This document shows, in pieces, positions 1 through 9,273 of a DNA stretch of 64,000 bases. Under the pieces are notes generated by a model. The model had not been told where the DNA came from. It saw only the letters and a list, made by a program, of their open reading frames with translations, and made no database searches. The position numbers and the translations under genes are program-made. The stretch is from Lasiodiplodia sp. COLG20. Lineage: Eukaryota; Ascomycota; Dothideomycetes; Botryosphaeriales; Botryosphaeriaceae. How positions within the stretch are numbered: the first letter of the stretch is position 1; every line of letters starts with the position of its first letter. Location of the stretch: assembly GCA_009801085.1 (NCBI GenBank), contig VNWV01000036.1, forward strand, positions 1 to 64,000. Direction: 5' to 3'.

Positions 1-1200
1 ACAAAACTCGGCCTTGGCTTTGCCTTCCTCTGAGCTCCCCGGCTGACTACTATATTTACCTTGACGTCTCGTGTTGGTGATAATGGTATTATCCCAAGGC
101 ACATCAAGGAAATTGGCACTGACGTCGCCCAATTCTTCGGCGGTAGAATTTGTTCTTGCAAAATTCTCAAGAGTAAGCGGTATGCGCCCTTCCAGCTCAT
201 CTATCATCCCTAAATGAACTCACTCGCTGACATGACCGTAGCAAACGCCGACTATATAATGGATGACTCCAGCAGGACAGTTTCCAAAATGGCAGGCTAC
301 CGCACACGACATCTCGCACGCCGCACTTGATGAGAACGGCTTACCGACATGTTTGTACTGCCCTTATCCCAACTGGATGGGCTCGGACATCGAGAGAATC
401 TGCCACTGCATGATTGAGGAACACCAGATCACGGAGCGCTACCGGTCTCTTGTACAGCACCACTGAACCGGAAATTACACTTCTGATCTTTCAACATGAA
501 GCAAGGCAGTGGTTTCAACATCACTGCACTGCTCTTTTTGAGAAAATCTACGATTGTAAGCTATTCCGCGTGGTGATGAATAACGAAAGTGTGCTAATTG
601 AGCTTCGCCAGCGTATAAATACATCATCATTGGCATGAAAGATCGATTTTCGGTTGTTACGATGTCCCGGAGAATTACATTTTCAAGTGGCTTATCAGAC
701 CGATGCTGAGTATATACGTACTCATTCAGGCATCTGGTCTGCAGAAGCACACCAATTTCCGGCGGGCTATTGGGAAGACTTCGGGGGCGTCTTCGACTAT
801 GCTAACGGGACCACTCAAGCTTACGAAGAGCATCAATGCTGGTACACTGCTCGTATAATTGATGGATATTGAGCCCGGCAAGCTCGATTGAGGGTAGTTA
901 AAGGTTCTCACGTTCGTGGTGGCAAGGGCAGAAGTTGCAGGCGTGCGGTGACCAGCATCGTTACAAATGACATCACGTGGTTTACAACAGTAGATAGTTG
1001 GCTTACATACCATATAAAATGCCAATATGCATCGAAACTCTTGATTTATACCGCTTTGATTCCGCATTGCTAAATTATAGCTTATGGTGATGTTGTACAG
1101 CAAGAGAATGTGAGGATTACACAGGAGACCGGGTGGTCAAATCGACGATGACGCTGCACGGTGATCTTAGAATCTGTTGGAACTGCTGGAATCCGCTGGA
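1..1200. other. Unassigned left edge, possible degraded gene
   Basis: No gene can be called with confidence. A plus-strand open stretch from about 73 to a TAA at 211-213 reads like the end of a real protein and could be the last exon of a gene entering from the left. Short plus-strand open frames at 263-466 and 654-872 could be leftovers of the same or another gene, but I found no splice sites that join them and recognise no domain. Confidence 0.25.
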
Positions 1201-1231
1201 ATTTGACAGATATTCGGTTCCCGCCGCACTT

Positions 1232-1272
1232 GCCCTAGGTGACAACGGTTGCCCCAGGTGACAACGGTTGCC
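1232..1272. repeat. Tandem 19-bp duplication before a TATA box
   Basis: Two adjacent 19-bp units (1232-1250 and 1251-1269) differ at one position and share the core GGTGACAACGGTT; the next three bases start a third copy. They lie about 40 bp upstream of a TATA-like box, so they could be duplicated regulator-binding sites. That role is inferred. Confidence 0.7.
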
Positions 1273-1304
1273 TGTCCAACTTCAGGGTCCAAAATTCCGC
1301 TAGC

Positions 1305-1350
1305 GGCGGGTATATAAACCCTTCATTCTTCGGGCTCCAGCCTCTTCTTC
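1305..1350 (+). promoter_or_regulatory. TATA-box promoter with CT-rich start region
   Basis: TATATAAA lies at 1311-1318, followed by a strongly pyrimidine-rich tract (about 1333-1365), the usual arrangement at fungal transcription starts. It would drive transcription into the first copy of the hairpin RNA motif at 1471. No intact coding sequence follows in the next kilobase, so the product may be a non-coding or decayed transcript. Confidence 0.45.
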
Positions 1351-1470
1351 TTCTTTTCTTCTTCAGAGTCATCCCGAACCTTTTTTTGCTGGTCGGGTGG
1401 CTCTCCAGCTGGCACGCTGTATAATGTGCTGAGCTTGGCGCACTCTTTTACAACGCGCAAGTTTCTAGAG

Positions 1471-1542
1471 GCAGACTCACGTCTGCTCCTAGAGGGTAGA
1501 CTACTTCAGTGTAGTCCGCCCAGGAGTCACTTCGGTGCCTCC
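1471..1542 (+). ncRNA. Hairpin RNA motif, copy 1
   Basis: This is the first of three related structured stretches. Helix 1 pairs GCAGAC (1471-1476) with GTCTGC (1481-1486) around TCAC. Helix 2 is a long interrupted stem: TCCT/AGGA, GGG (1494-1496) with CCC (1519-1521), then GACTAC with GTAGTC around a 6-nt loop. Helix 3 pairs CAC (1528-1530) with GTG (1535-1537) across a TTCG tetraloop and can be extended by GGAG/CTCC. Helices 2 and 3 compete for GGAG at 1523-1526, so a switch is possible. Primary sequence is also conserved with the copy at 4978, starting about 30 bp before helix 1. The strand is set by the downstream gene at copy 2. I cannot match it to a known ribozyme or riboswitch. Confidence 0.5.
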
Positions 1543-1783
1543 CACGCTGGTGAACTCGTTTCTAAGGCCCCCCAAAACTCTTTTTCCTTTGAGATGGCCG
1601 TTGTGCCCAAAGGGGTAGTTTTCATGTCTACCAAATCAAAACATCGAAAAATCTTACTCAATCCTCTCAAAAACTCCACTTCTCGTAGTTCTCAGATCTA
1701 CGTATCAAAATCTCGAAACTCCACCCCCGTAGTTTGCAGATCTACTCAAAATCTCGCAAATCCACCCAATTCTCTCTTCTGAT

Positions 1784-1843
1784 GGGCTGCTTGCAGCTTG
1801 TCCCCAGGAGTTACCTTCGGGTACCTTCTCTGGCCTTTTGGCC
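1784..1843 (+). ncRNA. Hairpin RNA motif, copy 3 (lacks helix 1)
   Basis: This is a shorter relative of the motif at 1471 and 4978. Helix 2 is present as GGG (1784-1786)/CCC (1802-1804) enclosing GCTG/CAGC around CTTG. Helix 3 follows the shared AGGAGT spacer as TACC (1812-1815), TTCG, GGTA (1820-1823). A further GGCC-TTTT-GGCC hairpin lies at 1832-1843. The stems are kept although the paired bases differ from the other copies. Helix 1 is missing. It sits about 300 bp downstream of copy 1. Confidence 0.45.
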
Positions 1844-1950
1844 CCTCAAGAATAGGCAATGACTTCGTCTGCGCCTGGTAGTTAGTAGATCTCAATCAAC
1901 TCACTTCCCTCAATTTTGCTTCCTCAATGACTCGGTGACCTGCTTGAACA

Positions 1951-2400
1951 GTGACTTGCTCAAATTGTGACATCCTTCGCTCATGCCTCTGGAACCTCCG
2001 CTTACCTTGCCCCAACAAGCACGAGGCCATCGCCGAGCGCGACGACTCAGCCGCCAATGAGCACGAAGCTGCTATCGCCGAGTGCAACGAGTCTATCATC
2101 AACGAGGGCGAAGCTCTGCGCAACGCTGCGACCCACGAATACCCTGCGGACCCCAACGAGACGGCGATCATATACCCCGATGATTCCGAGCGTCGTAATC
2201 GCAACACCTACCTCGTGAGTTCATCTGCTGCAAGTGCTCTACGTCAATATTTGAAAACATATTGTTTCTGACCTACTGTGCAGCTCTTGCCCATGTGCAG
2301 AACTATGATGTCGAGATCACCGTTGTCCTGGACGAGGGATCGCGAGATTGCGAGGCAGACAGGTATGTTTGCCACCCCACCTATAGAGTCATGAAAGTAT
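1951..2400 (+). pseudogene. Possible decayed coding fragment
   Basis: An open frame from 1951 to about 2215 is rich in Glu, Ala and Asn with repeated NEHEA/NEGEA-like units. It is followed by GTGAGT (2215) and, about 70 bp later, a CTGAC branch-like site and GTGCAG. It could be an exon-intron-exon piece of a gene. No domain is recognised and no start or end can be set. It lies between RNA motif copy 3 and a dynamin-like remnant and may belong to the same decayed unit. Confidence 0.25.
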
Positions 2401-2491
2401 CCAATGGCTTTCTATATGCAGAAGCCAAAGCCCGTTGAATATAAACCGTGTCGCGTGCATGCGGGGAGCGATTTGATTCACGTTAAATCCA

Positions 2492-2850
2492 CACTACAAC
2501 CGCCATGACCAACAAGGACCATGCCGTCCAGGACAACCACGACAGCCATGAGCAACAAGGACCACGATTCCCAGGACCTCCATGACATCCCCAAGTCCTC
2601 CTTCCTGTGGAGGACTTGGTTTCCAGCACAACCGCTATGAGCAACAAGGACCACGCCGTCTAGGACCTCCACGACATCCTCAAGGCTTACTACAAAGTTA
2701 CTCCTAAGCGCATCGCCAGTAACATCGTGAGCCATTCGTCACCGCTACTGGCTTTTCATTGGCCTAGACACGCCACTCAAGCCCTTTGATCCCACGTTCG
2801 TCAGCCAAATGTCGATCGAACAGTTGCAGGAGGTTGCAGGAGGTTGCTGG
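2492..2850 (+). pseudogene. Dynamin GED-domain remnant
   Basis: The frame starting at ATG 2637 reads NKDHAV-stop-DLHDILKAYYKVTPKR, which matches the start of a dynamin GTPase effector domain (HDILxAYYxVxxKRF). Downstream, in another frame (from about 2758), DTPLKPFDPTFVS and EQLQEVAG match the GED tail, where family members carry GPDTPL...FSPxFV and EQLxEIAGE. The first unit (NKDH..QDLHDI) is present three times (about 2503, 2548 and 2637), showing local tandem duplication. An in-frame TAG in the third copy and a frame change before the tail make this non-functional. No GTPase domain is visible nearby. The identification rests on memory of the family, not a search. Confidence 0.5.
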
Positions 2851-3153
2851 AGAGGGTGCTTTACCCAACCGCAGACCTTCGCAGCTTTTTAAGGAGCAAG
2901 AAGGGCCGGAAGATTCCCTCGTAATAGAGTGATATAGCATTGCAGGCTGTTGCGCATTGCCTGCTCGGCGGCAGCACTTGAAAGAGAAATTGGAGCTGCG
3001 TGTGGTGTCAGAGGGTTTCTTCTTGCTCTATCTTGACATTGAAATGTCTTCATCCATCTCCCTTCGGCCTTCCTCCAACTCTTTCGGGGCTTATCAACAA
3101 ACGCCTTCAGAGCTATAGCGCGAGCATACCCCTGGAAAAGCTCTCCTGTGGGT

Positions 3154-3407
3154 GCATCGAGCGGTGTCTGTGAGTTTGACTCGGGTAGCGAGTAGGCCGT
3201 GTCGATGGCTGCCGTCGCCATGGCTGAACAGCGTGTGGATAACTCAACTGCGGGTGCATCGAGCGGTGTCTGTAGGTTTGGCTCGGGTGGCGAGTAGGCC
3301 GTGGCGGTGTAGGCCGTGACGGTGGCTGGAGGGGGTGTCTTGGAGTGGGCTCTGATCAGCGCATCGAGCGGTGTCTGTAGGTTTGGCTCGGGTGGCGGGT
3401 AGGCCGT
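3154..3407 (-). repeat. 47-bp interspersed repeats in an open frame
   Basis: Three copies of a 47-bp unit (3154-3200, 3256-3302, 3361-3407) lie in a 195-codon minus-strand open frame (2889-3476). Each encodes a proline-rich phrase of the type YSPPEPNLQTPLDA. Copies 2 and 3 are nearly identical; copy 1 has diverged at several bases. Spacers also contain partly shared CCATGGCT/GTGGCTG segments. The frame could be a low-complexity protein gene, but no promoter, introns or domain support it. The rest of 2860-4500 shows nothing else recognisable. Confidence 0.5.
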
Positions 3408-4530
3408 TGTGCGGCTGGGCTGATGCGCGGATGCTGAGGAGGTGAACGGGTGATGTATTGAGCTACCCGAAAGCATGCACTAAACAGCCCCCTCGGCGAT
3501 CGTGTCTGCCAACACCGTGTCGATGGCGGTCGTCGCCATAGCTGAAGAGGGTGTCTTGAAGTGAGCTCAGATTAGCGCATAAAGGAGAATAAGGCCGGTT
3601 TTGACCAAAGGTGAGGAAAAAATGAAGATGAAGAGTGGCTTGTAAAGCGCGGCCCACAATGGGAAGAAGGTGGCGACGGTCGCGTGGAGAGGTTGGTGAT
3701 GTTTCTTTCACCGTGACGGAGGCGGCCGTCACCGAGGCAGTTATCAAACGTCACCTCATCACCGCTAGCACTGTGCCACGACGACAAGCTCAAGAATTAC
3801 ATCGCCATCGCCACCGCCCCCGAGACGTTCATCGCTGCCGTCGCTTGATCGTTGCCGGCTGTGCGAGGACAAGTTCAAGAACTACGTCACCGCCATCGCC
3901 TAATCGCCGTTACGGAGACGGCTATGGAGCATCACCTCACTGTGCCGTCACCGACGTAGGATAAGAGAGGGAAGGGCCGAGGGCGAAGAGAGGGGAGGAG
4001 AGAGCAGAGGTGAGAGGTGAGCTTGTCCTTGTGCAACGCCATGAGGCAGTCGAGAGCTTCCTCCTTCGCGGACGGCCTGAGCTTGAGGGGAGGAGAGAAG
4101 AGAGGAGATTGGCGTGTCAGATGGGCCTTTATGAAGTCAAGTTCACGGTTTTTGCTGTCGCCGAAACAATTCGGGTCAGAGGCGCTTGCGCACAAGATTC
4201 GGTCATGCCAGCGTTCGTGATTGTCACTCTATGCGCCGCTTAGGGCTTTGACACACTTAGGTAGGTGAGCAGCAGACGTAAGTGAAGCCACCGCTACGTT
4301 CTTATGGGCTTCAAGCGACATCGAGGGTGTGTGACTCAAGGTGAGGCCTTGAGGTGAGGCCCGGAGAGACCATCGAGCAGACCACTGCGAAGAGCAGTCT
4401 TATGTCGTGCGCAGATAGTAAGGAATATGAAGAAAAATTCCCGCTCGCAGAGCGTATCGCACATTTGTTATGGGCTTGTGTTTCTGAAACCTGAGCGTGG
4501 GAATCCGCCAGATTCGTTAGAAAGACAGCC

Positions 4531-4646
4531 GATGAACTCACTGGAAGCCAGCGGCCCTTGATGAACTCACTGGAAGCCAGCGGCCCTTGATGAACTCACT
4601 GGAAGCCAGCGGCCCTTGATGAACGCACTGGAAGCCAGCGGCCCGT
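4531..4646. repeat. Four tandem 29-bp repeats
   Basis: Four head-to-tail 29-bp units start at 4531, 4560, 4589 and 4618. The first three are identical and the fourth carries one change near its start and another near its end. Each contains GATGAACTCACTGGAAGCC. The near-identity implies recent expansion by slippage or unequal exchange. The array lies 330 bp upstream of RNA motif copy 2. The units have no obvious promoter element. Confidence 0.85.
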
Positions 4647-4977
4647 TATGGATCAGTCGATGATCCAAGTGAGTCGACTAAGAGAGGGCGGCTGGCTGCC
4701 TGGCGTGCCTGCCTCGTGCTGGGGACTTGCCGCTTCGTTCCTTCCCAAGCCCATGGTTGCTGCCCAAACCGGCTAGTGCGGCCCACCGCCTGTCGCCGTC
4801 GCTTACCTTGAAGCCCTCCCGACGAAACTCTTCTCGTCCCCAACCCAACTCGACCGGACGCGTCGTGGGAGTGGCTGTCCTCTGGCAGTCTACTTTCGCT
4901 GATAGCTACGACTTTGGTTACAGCTCACTTCCCTTCTCTCCTGCGGCTCAGCTGTGCCCTAAACAGCTTTTCTCGAG

Positions 4978-5042
4978 GCAGACTCACGTCTGCTCTCAGT
5001 GGGCTACTTCACTGTAGTCTGCCCGGGAGTCACCGCAAGGTG
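4978..5042 (+). ncRNA. Hairpin RNA motif, copy 2, leader of the 5096 gene
   Basis: Helix 1 is GCAGAC (4978-4983)/GTCTGC (4988-4993) around TCAC, identical to copy 1. Helix 2 is GGG (5001-5003)/CCC (5022-5024) with CTAC/GTAG around TTCACT. Helix 3 is CACC (5031-5034), GCAA, GGTG (5039-5042): where copy 1 has a TTCG loop this copy has a GNRA-type loop, and the stem is kept. A weak AGC-TTCG-GCT hairpin follows at 5057-5066. The motif ends 53 bp before the ATG of a 1193-codon gene, so it is probably its 5' leader. This placement gives the family its strand and suggests a role in RNA processing or translation. Confidence 0.55.
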
Positions 5043-5095
5043 CTTTCCACGCTGGTAGCTTCGGCTTAAGGCACCCCTAAAAAAACCCCGCCTCT

Positions 5096-8000
5096 ATGGC
5101 ACCTCTCCGTTCGCGGAACCATCAACCCCACCATGGTGGACGCGCCGGTCACGCGCGAAGAAGCGCCAAGCGTCCTGTCCCTGACAGGCGCGAAGCCCTC
5201 GAGCGCGGCGCTGAGCCGCTCAACGAAGCCGAGTGGAAATACCAGCAGAAACATCAGCGCCGCGTCCTTGAGCAGCTGAGCGAGCAACAAGGGAAGGATC
5301 TGGTTCGCAGGTACTTCCAACATCGCGAGGAGTTGCCGCCCAGCGAGGGCCTTTTCACGACAGGCCTGGAGGATATCCCCTCCATGGATCTCGACGCCCT
5401 CCCGGACGTATCCGACGTGGAATGGGAGGACTCACAGGACGGCACTCCCTTCCTCAGCACAACATCACGGACATCCCGGACCCCTCGGACTTCTTACAGC
5501 TGTCTGGATAGCTCCTTCGAGCATATCGACGCGCAGCCGGAGGTCAAGGACAAGGACAGATCCCCGGTGTTCGAGTCCTTCACGGAGGTCATTCTCGATG
5601 ACGAGTACAATTTCGAGATGAGCTCCCCCATAGGCAAGCCCATGAGCTCCCCCACAGGCAAGTCTGAGTATATCGATGCGCAACCGGAGGTCAAAGACGG
5701 AGACAGCTCGCCATTATTCGAGCCCTTCGTGAAGGTCATTGTCGACGATGAGTCTGATTTCGAGATGAGCCCCATAGGCAATTTTGCGGGCAGCAGCAGC
5801 GAGAAGCCCGAAATCGGCAAGCTGGAGACAAGCGAAAAGAGCAAGGGAGTGTCTGTGGAGAAGGCCGAGGCCTCCAGTACGCCGCAGGAGCCCGAGAGTA
5901 CCAGTAACCTGAATTTTTTGGATGCCTTCCAATACGACCCGGTGCTTCTTTTTGCAAAGGGCCACTTGCCGACGTTCTACGACCAGGTCGTCCAGGGCAA
6001 CGAAATGGCCTGCCAGCTACAGGAACTTCTGTTGCTTTTCGAGCAGGTGGCTCTGCAGGACGGTCTTCTCTACCCCAGCGAAGGGTACCCGATGGAGTTG
6101 ACGGCTGAATATACCGTCTCAGCTGACTGCAGGATTCCGTTCACGGGGCTTTGTCAGCTCTGGCCAAATATTCCAAACAACGGAAGCTGGTTTGGCTCCG
6201 CCATCTTGGACCCCCTTGTGAGGCTCAGCATCATGGGAGTTCAGCACCCGGGGCGGGCCTTCCTGTCCACCGATGACTTGGTGCCATGGCTGGCATGTGG
6301 CCCGAAGGAGACTGTCGAGAAGAAGCTCAAAGACGTGCTCAAGGACCCTGTCATCTCAGTCCGGCCTGACGGGCGAACTACCTTCAGCTACACGGACACG
6401 CAGAGTAAGCCCTCGAGGACGCGGGAGCTCTCCCTGCCTGCCATCCCGGACGATGTTGATACAGTGATCTTCCCATACATCCCAAGTGGTGATCACTGGG
6501 TTGCCGTGGAGATTGTTGCCAATACCCCAACGCGAACAACTCGATCGTCGACGCGAACAACTCGATCGTCGGCGCGAGCGTCAACTCAGGCGACCATTTC
6601 CATCTTCAACTCCATTCCTGGGCGGCACATCGAAAAGCACTATGCCGAGAAAGAGCTTGGACTATTGACTCGGCTGATCGGAAGAGTGCAGGCAAATGGT
6701 AAGTTCACTAACGTTGACAGATTTGACGTTAAGGAGATGCCCTGCCCGCGACAATTCAACTCCGAAGACTGCGGTCCGTTGACCGTCCATGCAATCAGCG
6801 AACGGCTGAAGGGCAATGAGCTGCCCAAATCAATGAGCGGCAAAGATTTGCGAGGATGCTACATTCAACAAATCTACGATGCCTCCTCCCAGGACCGCAG
6901 CGTGATCAATACGGCAACAAGCTCTTCACATTACAAGGTAAGTAAGACAGATAAGAGCAGCTTACCATCTCAGCAGGAAATAGGTCAATCCTCTGGTTCC
7001 GCAGGTGCTCAGCCGGTTGTCATAATGCCTGATAAGCTCGGAGCGAAGGCAGCGGCTAAGCCTAACCCTGACGATAAGCCGTATCGAACCTGGATATGCG
7101 ACATCATCGAACAGAGTCCGAATCACGCCGCAACCGGTGAACAGATATTCGAAGGTATCGAGCAGCTATATCCAGGTATCCTACAAGACCAGGGACAAGC
7201 AGGTCATGTGCGACGCGTCTTAGAAGCTACGCCAAGCGTATTTCAAAGAGTGGGGCACCGGGACCTCTGGAAACTTCCTGAGCAGAGTATCTACTCCGTG
7301 AGTACATCAGCTCTCCAGCGTCTGTACAACCTTCCAAACGGATTGCCAATCGCAGATGATATTGATATCGACTTCCGGTTGGTCATTTCTTGTGTTCGCC
7401 AGAGCGCCAAAACACACACCGACAGTTTTCTGCAAGGTAGGGCGGAAGAATTATTCCGGTCTTGGTGGGGAATTCATGGACAACAGCAGAACATGCCAAC
7501 GCAGATTACATCCTATCAGGATCTGGACTCCACCCCCCAGTGGATGAGCTTCTGTTACACAAGAACCAGCCGAAGTGGGCTGTGGCCAGCAAAGACTAGC
7601 CAAGATGACGCAGTGAGAGACGTGCTGACCAGGCTAGATGTGCTCGCGGGATTCAAGGAAGAGCGGTTTAACGTGCTAATACTTCAGATGGGTCTCGACG
7701 GGACTTCGACCGACATTTCCACTTGGGCTGCGATCAAGAGGGGATGGCCAAACCTGAATTTCCATCTCACCATTGCCCGGAACTCTGGTCCGGCATCCCT
7801 GCTCGGCCAGGCATTCGTGAAGACTGACAATGTATCCTGGGGCTGTTACAGCGTTGCAACGCTTGCGGAAACTCTCTCGAAAACCGGAGATGAACCGCGT
7901 GATCCTGTCCACGAACAGATCTTGACGATTATGCACCTGATAGACATCTTAAAATTGGATAGCTCGCTGTTTGCGGGAGCGGAGATCGCCCAGAGATCCA

Positions 8001-8677
8001 AAATCAACAGACTTGCTTTTACGCTGGCAAACCCAGGGAGCCGGGCCACATCAGGAGTTTTCGACCAGTCCCGGACCAGGAAATGCCAGAACTGTGGGAC
8101 TGCTGTGACTGGTCAGAGATGGTGGCGGGGCTGGCATAAGCGCTCTGCACTACTATGTGATAAGTGTGCCAGCTTGTCACCCCGCGTCCCCATCGAAACA
8201 GAGACAAATTCGACAGAGACAAATTCGATAACGAAGCCGACAAGCATCACCACGAAAAGTCTCAAAATCTGCAACTGCAGCAACATCCTCCCTAGGGATT
8301 ATGTTAAGGGGGAATGTCCGAATTGTCAAGGCATGAGGCTTTGTTCTTTATGCAACAAACCATACGCCTATGGGACGAAAGGGATGTGCAACCCATGTTA
8401 TGGCAGGGACTGGGCTCGACGCAAGAGCTTGGAGAAGAAGGCTTCGCGCAAAAAGTGTTCTGAATGTGGCACTGATCTTGTCATTGGGAACACTGCCCAA
8501 GGGATGTGCAAAAAATGTTATCGACGGTTGAAGCACGGTGGAAAGCTGAACAAAGTGACACCGGTCTCGGGCAGGGAACGTACGCGTCGAAGGAAGGCTG
8601 AACAGAAAAGGAGAGAAACTGTAAAGAGGACCGACAAAGAACTTGCTGAGAAGGCTGAAGAGGAGGCTGAAGGTTAA
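5096..8677 (+). CDS. Ulp1-type protease / forkhead-like / GATA-ribbon protein
   Basis: A 1193-residue multidomain protein with no family match that I recognise as a whole. Residues about 140-235 hold two copies of a 40-residue acidic unit (IDAQPEVKD...). Residues about 455-575 carry a C48 (Ulp1/SENP) cysteine-protease pattern: His467 in GDHWVAVEI, Asn505 in IFNS where most relatives have Asp, Gln553 and Cys559 in QFNSEDCGP. Residues about 660-735 (KPYRTWICDIIEQSP...) resemble a forkhead or HARE-type winged helix. From about residue 996 come a GATA-like finger (CQNC...LCDKC) and two treble-clef-like ribbons (CSLC...CNPC, CSEC...CKKC). A GTAAGT at about 6939 could mark an optional intron, but the frame stays open. 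The leader shares a structured RNA motif with decayed neighbours. A mobile-element protein is a reasonable guess; no transposase core was found. Confidence 0.75.
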   Translation: MAPLRSRNHQPHHGGRAGHARRSAKRPVPDRREALERGAEPLNEAEWKYQQKHQRRVLEQLSEQQGKDLVRRYFQHREELPPSEGLFTTGLEDIPSMDLDALPDVSDVEWEDSQDGTPFLSTTSRTSRTPRTSYSCLDSSFEHIDAQPEVKDKDRSPVFESFTEVILDDEYNFEMSSPIGKPMSSPTGKSEYIDAQPEVKDGDSSPLFEPFVKVIVDDESDFEMSPIGNFAGSSSEKPEIGKLETSEKSKGVSVEKAEASSTPQEPESTSNLNFLDAFQYDPVLLFAKGHLPTFYDQVVQGNEMACQLQELLLLFEQVALQDGLLYPSEGYPMELTAEYTVSADCRIPFTGLCQLWPNIPNNGSWFGSAILDPLVRLSIMGVQHPGRAFLSTDDLVPWLACGPKETVEKKLKDVLKDPVISVRPDGRTTFSYTDTQSKPSRTRELSLPAIPDDVDTVIFPYIPSGDHWVAVEIVANTPTRTTRSSTRTTRSSARASTQATISIFNSIPGRHIEKHYAEKELGLLTRLIGRVQANGKFTNVDRFDVKEMPCPRQFNSEDCGPLTVHAISERLKGNELPKSMSGKDLRGCYIQQIYDASSQDRSVINTATSSSHYKVSKTDKSSLPSQQEIGQSSGSAGAQPVVIMPDKLGAKAAAKPNPDDKPYRTWICDIIEQSPNHAATGEQIFEGIEQLYPGILQDQGQAGHVRRVLEATPSVFQRVGHRDLWKLPEQSIYSVSTSALQRLYNLPNGLPIADDIDIDFRLVISCVRQSAKTHTDSFLQGRAEELFRSWWGIHGQQQNMPTQITSYQDLDSTPQWMSFCYTRTSRSGLWPAKTSQDDAVRDVLTRLDVLAGFKEERFNVLILQMGLDGTSTDISTWAAIKRGWPNLNFHLTIARNSGPASLLGQAFVKTDNVSWGCYSVATLAETLSKTGDEPRDPVHEQILTIMHLIDILKLDSSLFAGAEIAQRSKINRLAFTLANPGSRATSGVFDQSRTRKCQNCGTAVTGQRWWRGWHKRSALLCDKCASLSPRVPIETETNSTETNSITKPTSITTKSLKICNCSNILPRDYVKGECPNCQGMRLCSLCNKPYAYGTKGMCNPCYGRDWARRKSLEKKASRKKCSECGTDLVIGNTAQGMCKKCYRRLKHGGKLNKVTPVSGRERTRRRKAEQKRRETVKRTDKELAEKAEEEAEG

Positions 8678-8970
8678 TAGGCCGACGGGAATGTACATAG
8701 ACTGCCAATAAACAGACCTGTCTCTCTTATACCCTCGTTTCTGACACTCTAATTGACTGTAGCTTTACTTTCACTTCTAATTTGTGCTTTGAAGGAGAAA
8801 GTAGAAATTCATACTGTATACCCGTATACCCGATTAAAATTTCAAACACTTCCCTCAAACATGTTTCTCAATGACACTGACCTACTGGAATCTTGATCTG
8901 TTTAATAGAAAACATAATGGATTACGTAGTCTCCTTACGATTCAGTGAGTAGTCAGTGCTTAGCGCGGTG

Positions 8971-9273
8971 CTTACGGGGCTTTGCAGGATCGGTTTATAG
9001 ACGGCCGCCGGGAATACACCCGTAAATACCACAAATCTACAATCATATTCTCTATAAACTTTGAAGAAATTTCTTTAAAAGACAGTGCTTCTTTAGCTCT
9101 ATCTTCTGTGTATATGTTGTGTGCAAAATTGGGTTTAAAAAACCTCGACTCCAAGTGTTCCCTCTACTATTACCCGGCGATTCTTGATTTAAATTGTAGG
9201 CGAGGATACGCGACGCGAACGGCTTTATTCCGGACGGCCGTCCATAAACCGATCCTGCAAAAAGCCCCATGTA
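8971..9273. mobile_element. About 300-bp inverted-repeat element (MITE-like)
   Basis: The left end (from about 8977, GGGGCTTTGCAGGATCGG, continuing through TTTATAGACGGCCG) is matched in inverse orientation at 9231-9268 (CGGCCGTCCATAAACC, GATCCTGCAAAAAGCCCC). The inverted repeats are about 32 bp and the AT-rich interior codes for nothing. A third copy of this end, in the right-end orientation, lies at 10663-10680, so the left end may instead bound a larger 1.7-kb element of which this is a deletion form or a nested copy. Exact outer borders and target duplication are unclear. Confidence 0.6.

Noticed and set aside
1426..1782. 118-codon plus-strand open frame
   Set aside because: It runs through the hairpin RNA motif, whose stems and tetraloops explain the conservation better than its Ser-rich translation.
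4531..4646. CRISPR-like array
   Set aside because: Units are directly adjacent without spacers, and the genome is fungal.
1471..5066. Known self-cleaving ribozyme (HDV-like, hammerhead, twister) as identity of the RNA motif
   Set aside because: I could not place the required core nucleotides or a nested pseudoknot; the helices seen are simple hairpins.
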